Source: CAVRXQ01 sp963849105 (GTDB lineage Bacteria; Actinomycetota; Acidimicrobiia; Acidimicrobiales; Bog-793). From it: 64,000 nt of DNA. Within the stretch, counting starts at the first letter, position 1; each line of letters begins with the position of its first letter. A model generated the notes under the pieces. The model was not told the origin of the DNA and made no database searches. It saw nothing but the letters and a program-made list of their open reading frames with translations. The stretch is taken from positions 124,001 through 188,000 of the forward strand of contig CAWKGD010000002.1 of the NCBI GenBank assembly GCA_963849105.1, read 5' to 3'. Of this stretch, positions 1-7,607 are shown in pieces. A program made the translations under genes and the position numbers.

Positions 1-1
1 C

Positions 2-1807
2 TTTTTCACGATTCCCGAAACCGATGACGAGGCGACCGAAGCGGCGCCATCTGTCGCGGACACCCAAGTCGTCGACTGGACCTTGGACGGAGAGGACGCG
101 ATCGGTGATGACTCGGCGCGCTCCCTCGCCTCACTCGTCGCCGAGACCCGCACCGGCCGCTTCCTCAGTGAGGCACTCGACGAGCCGTCCGAACCCGTGG
201 CGGCGCACGCGGCGCCGGCTGCGCCTGCGGTGCACGAATACGTCGATGCCGGATCGTCGGTCGAACAGCTGGGTCTCGGCGTCGTGCCCGCGCCGAGCAA
301 CTGGACGCTCCCGCCGGCGCGGCTGTTGAAGCGCTCCAAAGAGCTAACGACCGATCGCAGCGGGATCGAAGAGCGCGGCCGCGTCCTTGAGCGCGCGCTT
401 GCCGCGCACGGCGTCGACACGCGGGTGACCGGCTTCACCGTCGGTCCGACGGTGACCCGATTCGAGCTCGAGCTGGCGGCCGGAGTGAAAGTGGCGCGGG
501 TGACGAGCCTTTCGAAGGACATCGCCTACGCGATGGCGTCGCCGGACGTGCGCATCCTCGCCCCGATCCCGGGGCGCTCGGCGATCGGCGTCGAGGTCCC
601 GAATCACGACCGGCGCCTCGTCACCCTGGGCGACGTCCTCGCCTCGAACGACGCGCGGCGCGCGGTGCATCCGCTCGAAGTCGCCCTCGGACGGGACATC
701 GCTGGCCGTCCCGTGATGATCAACCTCGCCGAGATGCCGCACCTGCTCATCGCGGGGGCGACCGGTTCGGGCAAGTCGTCGTGCATCAACTCCGTCGTGA
801 CGTCGGTGATCATGCGCTCGACGCCCGAGCACGTTCGCCTGATCCTCGTCGACCCAAAGCGCGTCGAGCTCGGCCATTACAACGGCCTTCCCCACCTGCT
901 CACCCAGGTCGTCGTCAACCCGAAGCGGGCCGCGAACACGCTCAGGTGGGCGGTCGACGAGATGGAGCGCCGCTACGACCTGTTAGCCGAAGTCGGGATG
1001 CGCGACATCACCGGTTACAACACGGCGGTCGAGCGCGGCGACCTCTCCGACGGCCCGTTCGATGAGCCGATGCAAGAGCAATCCGACGACATGGACGACC
1101 TCGAAATCGTCGACAACGCGCGTTCGCGCCGGCATGCGCGCCTTCCCTACATCCTCGTCATCGTCGACGAGTTGAACGACTTGATGATGGTGGCGGCACG
1201 CGACGTCGAAGAGTCGATCTGTCGGATCGCGCAGATGGCGCGCGCTGTCGGCATCCACCTCGTCATCGCCACCCAGCGGCCGTCGGTCGACGTCATCACC
1301 GGTGTGATCAAGGCGAACATCCCCTCGCGGCTGGCGTTCTCGGTGTCGTCGCTCGCCGACTCGCGGGTGATCCTCGACCAGGCGGGCGCGGAGCGCCTCG
1401 TCGGGCGCGGCGACCTGCTGCTGCTCAGCGCATCCTCGAATGTCGCGCGGCGCGTGCAGGCCCCATGGGTCTCAGAAGACGAGGTACGGGCGGTCGTCGG
1501 TTACTGGCGGAGACAGAGCGATCCGCTGTACGTCGCCGGCATCGTCGGAGAAGACGGTGCAGAGGGCGGGGGAATGTTCACCGGCGACGACGATGACGAC
1601 GAGCTGTTGAAAAAGGCGATGGAACTCGTCGTGCGTTCCCAACTCGGCTCGACTTCGATGCTGCAGCGCAAACTGCGGGTTGGGTTCGCCCGCGCCGGCA
1701 GGTTGATGGACCTTCTCGAACAGCGTGGCATCGTCGGGCCGTCGGAGGGCTCGAAGGCCCGCGCCGTGCTGATGACGCCGGACGAGCTCGACGCGCTCGC
1801 GCGCTGA
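2..1807 (+). CDS. ftsK: DNA translocase FtsK/SpoIIIE, 3' part (5' end outside window)
   Basis: This is a hexameric ATP-driven DNA pump that segregates chromosome termini at the septum. The frame is open to the left edge of the window, so the N-terminal membrane domain and the true start lie upstream; a TTG at 83 is only an internal codon. What is visible is the acidic linker, the alpha/beta motor domain with Walker A GATGSGKSS (near nt 755-780), Walker B ILVIVDELNDL, the RPSVDVITG segment, and a C-terminal winged-helix gamma domain (SQLGSTSMLQRKLRVGFARA). The stop is at 1805-1807. An acidic insert sits between the Walker motifs (EQSDDMDDLEIVDNARS), as is common in this family. Family assignment is secure. 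Confidence 0.96.
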   Translation, partial: FFTIPETDDEATEAAPSVADTQVVDWTLDGEDAIGDDSARSLASLVAETRTGRFLSEALDEPSEPVAAHAAPAAPAVHEYVDAGSSVEQLGLGVVPAPSNWTLPPARLLKRSKELTTDRSGIEERGRVLERALAAHGVDTRVTGFTVGPTVTRFELELAAGVKVARVTSLSKDIAYAMASPDVRILAPIPGRSAIGVEVPNHDRRLVTLGDVLASNDARRAVHPLEVALGRDIAGRPVMINLAEMPHLLIAGATGSGKSSCINSVVTSVIMRSTPEHVRLILVDPKRVELGHYNGLPHLLTQVVVNPKRAANTLRWAVDEMERRYDLLAEVGMRDITGYNTAVERGDLSDGPFDEPMQEQSDDMDDLEIVDNARSRRHARLPYILVIVDELNDLMMVAARDVEESICRIAQMARAVGIHLVIATQRPSVDVITGVIKANIPSRLAFSVSSLADSRVILDQAGAERLVGRGDLLLLSASSNVARRVQAPWVSEDEVRAVVGYWRRQSDPLYVAGIVGEDGAEGGGMFTGDDDDDELLKKAMELVVRSQLGSTSMLQRKLRVGFARAGRLMDLLEQRGIVGPSEGSKARAVLMTPDELDALAR

Positions 1808-1869
1808 GTTCGAGCCAGCGCCCGCAACCCGCGGCGCGTCAGTCGTTAACGATCAGAGGCTTTTCCTCG

Positions 1870-2391
1870 TCAACCCATCGTCTTTGCGCCGTCGAGCGAC
1901 TCGCGGATGATGTCCGCGTGCCCGGCGTGCTGCGCAGTCTCGGCGATGATGTGCAACAGGGTACGACGCGCCGTCCAGCGTGCGCCCGCCTCGAACCATG
2001 GCGCGAGCGGGAGCGGCTGTGACCCGTCGAGAGAGCCCAACGAGCGCACGAGGTTGTCCGTCTCGTTCGCAACGTCGTCGTAGCGACGGAGAAGCACCTC
2101 GAGCGTCTCGTCCTCGGAGGGCCAGAAGCTCTTCTCGTGCGCGGCGATTGCGTCGTCGCTCGATCCGCCCATCGCGTCCGGACCGCGAACGATGAAATCG
2201 GTCCACTGGCGTTCCTGCGCGGCGGCGTGTTTGAGGATCCCGGAAAGCGAGAGCGCGCTTGTGGTCGTGCGCCGCAGTGCCTGTTCGTCTTGGAGTTCGC
2301 GCACCGTGTAGCGGAGGAAGCCGCGGTGCGCATCGAGTGTCTCGATGAGATCGGCGCGCTCGAGCGCGTCGTCGCGGGAATCGGTCGTCAC
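1870..2391 (-). CDS. DinB-like / DUF664 family protein
   Basis: This is a 173-residue four-helix-bundle protein of the DinB/YfiT superfamily, whose members bind a metal through three histidines and include thiol-dependent (mycothiol or bacillithiol) transferases. Visible candidate ligands are the His in GILKHAAAQERQW near residue 55 and the cluster in AETAQHAGHADIIRE near residue 150. Length and layout fit DUF664 proteins, which are abundant in actinobacteria. It stands alone, convergent with ftsK and co-directional with the membrane-protein gene upstream. The substrate cannot be inferred. Confidence 0.8.
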   Translation of the reverse strand: MTTDSRDDALERADLIETLDAHRGFLRYTVRELQDEQALRRTTTSALSLSGILKHAAAQERQWTDFIVRGPDAMGGSSDDAIAAHEKSFWPSEDETLEVLLRRYDDVANETDNLVRSLGSLDGSQPLPLAPWFEAGARWTARRTLLHIIAETAQHAGHADIIRESLDGAKTMG

Positions 2392-2494
2392 GGGGACCTC
2401 CTTTGTCGCTTGAGGTTGTGACGGTACACAGGCGGTGTTACACGGACCGTCCCGCCAGGGCGCCGGCTCTGTCGAGCGTCAGGTGGTGTGGCTC

Positions 2495-4120
2495 TTAGGG
2501 CTCCCAGAACCCTCGAAGCGGGCTCGCGGGCAACCGCCGTGCGGCCGCGACGTGCAGCGCGTGGTCCCAGACGAGCAAACGGTACGTCCCGACGTCATAG
2601 ACGTGTGCCGGTTTGCCGAAGGTCGTGTTCGCGGACGCGAGGTCGACTCCGAGTTCGGGGCCGGTCCGGTTGTAGACGAGGAATTGGAAGCTCTGGTTCG
2701 CGTACCACGACGCATCCGACTGGCGGTCGTAGCGGACGATCCGCCCGAGGTTGTCCGCGACGACGGGCCGGACGAGGACGTCCTCGCGACTTTCGACGGT
2801 GACGATCGACGAGCTCCAGTAGTCGCCGATCCCCTCGGTGAGCCCCTTTTGCTCGAGGAAAGCCGTCAGCGCGACGGCCGGCTGCGAAGGGCGAGACGAC
2901 TTCAAGAGTTCGAACGGGCCGAGGGCAAAGAGTGAAAGGAGAGCGAGAACCAAGCCGCCCATGGCGGCCAACGCGCGCCGCTCCCGGATCGAAGCGACGA
3001 GGCGACCGACGAATCGCCCACCGAGGATCGAGCCGAAGATCACAGCTGGGATGAGATAGCGGGCGTTGTCCGGATTCGGGGCCGGCGAAACGACAACGAA
3101 CGTCGCGAGATCCGCGAAGAACGCCACGACGAGCAGCGCGTCGACTCGGAAGGAGGTGTCTGAGTTTGCCCGCGGGCGGACGACTCTCCGTATCAGCTGC
3201 ACAAGTGCGGTCACCACGCCGAGCGCCACCAAGAGCGCGGCGACGAGTCGGGCCGCTTGGAAGAGCACCGAGACCCCGGGTGTCCCGACCTCCAGGGTGC
3301 CCACGCCGAAAAGCGCCGAGAGGATCGGCACCAGGTGGACAAGGTTCCAGACCATCTGTAAGGGGCGAATCGGATCGTGGCGCGAGACCACTGCGAAACC
3401 GCCGGACGCGTACGCGATGGCGCGCGCGGCGAGCGCGACTGCGACTCCGGCGCCGACCGCGTAGACCGGCCGCCACGTCGCCGGCGCTTCGGCCTTGCCT
3501 CGGGCGCCGAGAAGACCCCAGAAAAGGATCGGGATGCAGCCGATGACGAGCGTCATCGGATCGCCGAGGAGTCCCGCCGCGAGCAGCACCACCGCCGCGG
3601 CGAAGTTCAGCCGCGTCGGCGGACGACTGAGCGCGACGAAAGCGAGGAGGCACCACAACGTCGTGCCGACGTGCCAGGGGCCCTGGAGGAGGAAGTAGGC
3701 GAGCACCGGCCCCGGCAGACACAAAAGGGCGAGAACGAAGGCTGCTGCGGGGAATCCCGCACGCCTCCGCAGCCCGCATGCGGCGAACGCCGCGGCGGTG
3801 GCGATGATCAAGGCCGCGATGACGGACGGCACGGCGTTCATCAAGACGGCGCGCACCCCGACCACCAGCGTTGCGATCGCATAGAAGAGGGCGTCGACGC
3901 TCCAGAACGAATCGGCGGTCATCGACCAACCATGCAGTCCGACGTGGCCGTGGGAGATCGCGGAGCCTTCCAAGACGACCGTCGCGCTGTCGGAGTTGCC
4001 GGGCACGGTGTGCAACGACGCCTCGAGCAAGAACGCGCTCATTGCCGCAATCCCCAGCATTGCGCAAAGGACGAACAGCGCCGGACGCATCGTTCGGTCA
4101 GGTGTCGGAGCGACACTCAC
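2495..4120 (-). CDS. Polytopic membrane protein of unknown function
   Basis: The 541-residue product has about ten hydrophobic segments spread through the chain, starting with a segment at about residues 12-30, and a soluble C-terminal tail of about 130 residues. A luminal-type loop after the first segment (NSDSATVVLEG) resembles the first extracytoplasmic loop of dolichyl-phosphate-mannose-type (GT-C fold) glycosyltransferases, but I see no clear catalytic DD/DE motif, so that is only a suggestion. It lies between the dinB-like gene and sufU with about 50 bp to the latter. No close family is recognised. Confidence 0.7.
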   Translation of the reverse strand: MSVAPTPDRTMRPALFVLCAMLGIAAMSAFLLEASLHTVPGNSDSATVVLEGSAISHGHVGLHGWSMTADSFWSVDALFYAIATLVVGVRAVLMNAVPSVIAALIIATAAAFAACGLRRRAGFPAAAFVLALLCLPGPVLAYFLLQGPWHVGTTLWCLLAFVALSRPPTRLNFAAAVVLLAAGLLGDPMTLVIGCIPILFWGLLGARGKAEAPATWRPVYAVGAGVAVALAARAIAYASGGFAVVSRHDPIRPLQMVWNLVHLVPILSALFGVGTLEVGTPGVSVLFQAARLVAALLVALGVVTALVQLIRRVVRPRANSDTSFRVDALLVVAFFADLATFVVVSPAPNPDNARYLIPAVIFGSILGGRFVGRLVASIRERRALAAMGGLVLALLSLFALGPFELLKSSRPSQPAVALTAFLEQKGLTEGIGDYWSSSIVTVESREDVLVRPVVADNLGRIVRYDRQSDASWYANQSFQFLVYNRTGPELGVDLASANTTFGKPAHVYDVGTYRLLVWDHALHVAAARRLPASPLRGFWEP

Positions 4121-4172
4121 TCGGGCCTATCGCCCTCCTCGCTTCGGCGGTTTCAGTCGTACGCTCTGACGC

Positions 4173-4661
4173 TCAATCCTCGTTCGAGACGCCGGCGGCG
4201 ATCTCTGACAGCCCCTGCTCGAGGGCGTTCCAGGCAAGCGTCGCGCACTTGATCCGGACGGGGAACTTCACGACGCCCTGCAGCGCGGCGAGCTCTCCGA
4301 GGGATTCGGGGTCGACGGGCTCGGTTTCCATGCCATCGGCGCCGTCGAGCCCCGCTTCGTGGATCGACATCATCGATTTGAAGGAGTACTCGAGCGCACG
4401 GATGTCGTCGGCGCTCTTTCCCTTCACCGCCTCGGACATCATCGACGCGGAGGACTGGCTGATCGAACAGCCTTGCCCACCGACGCGGATGTCGGTGAGC
4501 CTGCCGTCTTCGACGTCGAGGTACAAGATGATCTCGTCGCCGCAGAGCGGGTTGAACGCCTCGACGCGGTGTGCGGGTGGGACCGGCAGGTCGCCGCGAT
4601 TGCGCGGCGCCCGGTAGTGGTCGAGGATCACTTCGCGGTAGAGGTCTTCGAGTTCGTTCAC
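4173..4661 (-). CDS. sufU: Fe-S cluster assembly protein SufU
   Basis: SufU is a zinc-dependent sulfurtransferase that accepts persulfide sulfur from SufS. The three conserved cysteines and the aspartate are present (FNPLCGDE with C40 and D42, GGQGCS with C65, RIKCATLAW with C139). The start is placed at GTG 4659-4661: AAGGAAA lies about 9 nt upstream and the frame begins at NELEDLYREVILDHY, where homologues begin. A longer reading starting at 4748 would bury the SD and overlap the end of sufS. It is separated by 13 bp from sufS and is last in the sufC-sufS-sufU operon. Confidence 0.95.
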   Translation of the reverse strand: MNELEDLYREVILDHYRAPRNRGDLPVPPAHRVEAFNPLCGDEIILYLDVEDGRLTDIRVGGQGCSISQSSASMMSEAVKGKSADDIRALEYSFKSMMSIHEAGLDGADGMETEPVDPESLGELAALQGVVKFPVRIKCATLAWNALEQGLSEIAAGVSNED

Positions 4662-4674
4662 CGGTGCAGTTTCC

Positions 4675-5919
4675 TTACTTGAACATCGCCCGGACGTCGT
4701 CGAGTCCGGAGACGAGCGCGTCGACGTCGGATTCGTCGTTGTACACATAGAGCGAGGCCCGCGTGACGGCGGGGACGCCGAGCACGCTCATTAGCGGCTG
4801 CGCGCAGTGATGACCGGCGCGCACGGCGACGTTCTTTTCGGCGAGGACCTGCGCGACGTCGTGTGGGTGGACGCCTTCGAGCTGGAACGAGATCACCCCG
4901 GCACGCCATTGCGGGTCGGGTGCGGGTCCGAAGATCCGGATGTCGTCGCCGCTCTCAGTGAGGCGCTCGATCGCGTAAGAGGTGAGCACGTTCTCGTGGG
5001 CGTGGATCCGGTCGAGTCCGATCAACGAGAGGTAGTCGATCGCGGCGGAGAGTCCGATCGCCTCGGCGATCGGCGGCGTGCCGGCTTCGAACTTCCAGGG
5101 GAGCTCGTTCGGCGTGAAGCCATCGAAGCGGACCTCGCTGATCATGTCTCCGCCGCCCAAGAACGGCGGCATGGCGTCGAGCAGTTCGGCGCGTCCCCAT
5201 AGTGCCCCGATTCCTGTCGGGCCGACCATCTTGTGGCCGGTGAGCGCGGCGAAGTCGATGCCCTTGCGGACAACGTCGAGGCTGCGATGAGGAACCCACT
5301 GCGCCGCATCGACAAGGACGAGCGCGCCGGCGGCGTGCGCGGCCGCGGCCACCCGCTGCAGGTCGACGACCGTGCCGAGCACGTTCGAGGTGCCGGTGAT
5401 CGCGACCAGCTTGGCGCCGGTGACGAACTCGTCGAGGCGGTCCAAGTCGAGATAGAAGTCCTCGCGCATCGGCAGGTATCGGAGCTCGATGCCGAGTGAC
5501 TCCTTCAGCATCAGCCACGGGACGACGTTGGCGTGGTGCTCGATCTCGGACAACACGACCACGTCGCCTGCGCCAAGGTTCGTCCGGCCCCAGGAGTTGG
5601 CGACGAGGTTGATCGCCTCGGTGGCGTTCTTCGTGAAGACGATCTCGCGTTGCGGATCGGGGGCGCCGATGAACTGGCCGAGCGCGGCGCGGGCGGCCTC
5701 GTACTCGCGCGTCGCCTCTTCGGCGATCCGGTAGATGCCGCGGTGCACGTTGGCGTGCGTCGTCTCGTAATAGGTGTCCATCGCATCGAGAACGGACTGG
5801 GGATGTTGAGATGACGCGGCGGAGTCGAGGAAGACGATGCGCTTGTCGCCGTCGTGCGCAAGCAGCGGGAAGTCCTTCTTGATCGTCTCGACGTCGATCG
5901 GGTCGGTCAGCTTCTCCAC
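4675..5919 (-). CDS. sufS: Cysteine desulfurase SufS
   Basis: This PLP enzyme removes sulfur from cysteine and passes the persulfide to SufU for iron-sulfur cluster assembly. The 414 residues match the group II family. The PLP lysine is K230 in TGHKMVGPTG, the catalytic cysteine is C372 in RAGHHCAQP, and the cofactor region EIEHHANVVPW is present. Its start overlaps the end of sufC by 13 bp and its stop is 13 bp before sufU, so the three are probably translationally coupled. SufU-type partners are typical for Gram-positive SufS. Confidence 0.97.
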   Translation of the reverse strand: MEKLTDPIDVETIKKDFPLLAHDGDKRIVFLDSAASSQHPQSVLDAMDTYYETTHANVHRGIYRIAEEATREYEAARAALGQFIGAPDPQREIVFTKNATEAINLVANSWGRTNLGAGDVVVLSEIEHHANVVPWLMLKESLGIELRYLPMREDFYLDLDRLDEFVTGAKLVAITGTSNVLGTVVDLQRVAAAAHAAGALVLVDAAQWVPHRSLDVVRKGIDFAALTGHKMVGPTGIGALWGRAELLDAMPPFLGGGDMISEVRFDGFTPNELPWKFEAGTPPIAEAIGLSAAIDYLSLIGLDRIHAHENVLTSYAIERLTESGDDIRIFGPAPDPQWRAGVISFQLEGVHPHDVAQVLAEKNVAVRAGHHCAQPLMSVLGVPAVTRASLYVYNDESDVDALVSGLDDVRAMFK

Positions 5920-6701
5920 GATTCGTACCCTTCTCGGTCGAGCCGGGCGGCGAGCTCGGGGCCACCGGTGGCGACGATACGTCCGTCGATCAAGACGTGG
6001 ATGATGTCCGGCTTCAGCTCGTCGAGGATCCGACGGTAGTGGGTAACGATCACGACGCCGAGGTCGGGTCGCCGCGACCGCACCTCATCGACACCGCGGG
6101 CGACGACGCGCACGCCGTCGATGTCGAGGCCGGAGTCGGTCTCGTCCAAGATGGCGAGCTCGGGGTCGAGCATCGCCATCTGCAGGATCTCGACGCGCTT
6201 CTTCTCGCCCCCGGAAAAGCCCTCGTTCAGGTGCCGCGAGGAGAACGAGCGGTCCATACCGAGGCGGTCGAGCCACTCGCGTAGCTGGACACGTACCTCC
6301 ATGACCGAGATCTCCGAGCCGCGGCGGGCGCCGATCGCCTGGCGAAGGAACTGAGCGATGGGGACGCCGGGGATCTCCTCGGGGTACTGGAAAGCGAGGA
6401 ACATCCCGGCCTTGGCCCTTTCGTCGGGCTTCACCGCCGTGACGTCCTCGCCTTTGTAGAGGACTCGACCACTCGTGACGGCGTGGCCGGGCTTTCCGAG
6501 CAGCACGTTGGCGAGCGTCGACTTCCCCGAGCCGTTCGGGCCCATCACGGCGTGCAGCTCGCCGGTCCCGACGACGAGGTCGACCCCGCGCAGGATCTCG
6601 TGTCCTTCGATCGCGGCGTGGAGGTCCTCGACGACGAGGAGGGGAGCCGGTGCAGTGGTGCTCTCAGGCGCGGGCGCGACCTCGAGTTCGGTTGCCATCA
6701 C
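5907..6701 (-). CDS. sufC: Fe-S cluster assembly ATPase SufC
   Basis: SufC is the ABC-type ATPase of the SufBCD scaffold. Visible features are Walker A GPNGSGKST (K60), the signature FSGGEKKR, Walker B LAILDETDSGLD with the characteristic SufC spacing, and the switch His in IVTHYRR. An extra N-terminal stretch of about 20 residues rich in Ala/Pro precedes the domain. In most actinobacteria sufC follows sufB and sufD. Here the next upstream gene is an unrelated metallo-hydrolase 52 bp away, so SufB and SufD must be encoded elsewhere if present. Confidence 0.96.
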   Translation of the reverse strand: MMATELEVAPAPESTTAPAPLLVVEDLHAAIEGHEILRGVDLVVGTGELHAVMGPNGSGKSTLANVLLGKPGHAVTSGRVLYKGEDVTAVKPDERAKAGMFLAFQYPEEIPGVPIAQFLRQAIGARRGSEISVMEVRVQLREWLDRLGMDRSFSSRHLNEGFSGGEKKRVEILQMAMLDPELAILDETDSGLDIDGVRVVARGVDEVRSRRPDLGVVIVTHYRRILDELKPDIIHVLIDGRIVATGGPELAARLDREGYESWRS

Positions 6702-6753
6702 CTCGATGATATTCGAGCCCTCAGATTTCCACTACCACGGTAGGAGAAATTCC

Positions 6754-7362
6754 TCACCAGCCTCTTTCGATCCATTCGTCGAGGTGGGGGCGCTCGTTGC
6801 CGATCGCCGTGTCCTCGCCGTGGCCGGGAAGGACGAGCGTCTCGTCGGGCAGCGTTGCAAAGAGGCGCCCTTTGATCGAGCTGATGATCTGTTCGAAGTT
6901 GCCCTCCGGGGTGGCCGTGTTGCCCGGTCCTCCCGGGAACAGGGTGTCGCCGGAGAAAAGAAGCGGCGATCCCTCGACGACGAAGCACATCGATCCCGGC
7001 GTGTGCCCCGGCGTGTGGATCGTGCGGATCCGCAGGTCGCCGATCGGGAGCACCTCGTCGTCTTCGAGGACGAGGTCGTAGGAGGGGAGCATCTCGGCGT
7101 CGGCCGCGCCGACCGAAACTTCGTAACCGGCATCGCGCATCTCGGTGACGGCCTGGATGTGGTCCCAGTGGCCGTGGGTTTCGACGATCCGGCGGACGCC
7201 GAGTTCTTTTGCGGCGTTCAGCAGCAGCTCCGGCTCGTTGGCCGCGTCAATCAGCAGCGCGTCGCCGGTCTGTTTGGAGCGCACGACGAAAACGTTGTTC
7301 TCGATTGGACCGACAACGAGTCTGTGGACCGCCGTCTGCTCGTCTTCGTAGTGGAGGGTCAC
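6754..7362 (-). CDS. MBL-fold metallo-hydrolase (glyoxalase II-like)
   Basis: This is a 202-residue single-domain metallo-beta-lactamase-fold hydrolase. The binuclear metal motif is THGHWDH (H63, H65, D67, H68), with H120 in HTPGHTPGS, D139 in FSGDTLF and a C-terminal His in VLPGHGED, the full ligand set. Architecture and length resemble GloB-like hydroxyacylglutathione or S-acyl-thiol hydrolases, which in actinobacteria probably act on non-glutathione thiols. It is transcribed toward sufC with 52 bp between, so co-transcription is possible but not shown. Confidence 0.85.
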   Translation of the reverse strand: MTLHYEDEQTAVHRLVVGPIENNVFVVRSKQTGDALLIDAANEPELLLNAAKELGVRRIVETHGHWDHIQAVTEMRDAGYEVSVGAADAEMLPSYDLVLEDDEVLPIGDLRIRTIHTPGHTPGSMCFVVEGSPLLFSGDTLFPGGPGNTATPEGNFEQIISSIKGRLFATLPDETLVLPGHGEDTAIGNERPHLDEWIERGW

Positions 7363-7607
7363 GACTCAATGTACCGAATATGAGGCGGCCGGTTCCGACG
7401 ACGAGGTCGAGCGGTAATGCGTCACTCCCTCTGCTGGTGTCGCAAGCGTTTCGTACTGCGCGAAGTAACAAATCCATGCGGTAGAAAATTGACTTACATC
7501 GTTCACCGATATGCCCGGTATTTTCCCAACGAAGCGTTATCTCGAAACCGACCCTGCTCGAGATCAAGCTCGCGATCCCGCGGACTTGGCCGGAGAGGAG
7601 CGCACCG

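Noticed and set aside
24..329. Arg/Pro-rich open frame at the left edge
   Set aside because: It overlaps ftsK in another frame and has no protein-like composition; ftsK is open through the same region.
3377..4252. 291-codon charged plus-strand frame
   Set aside because: Antisense of the membrane-protein gene; composition is typical of a shadow frame.
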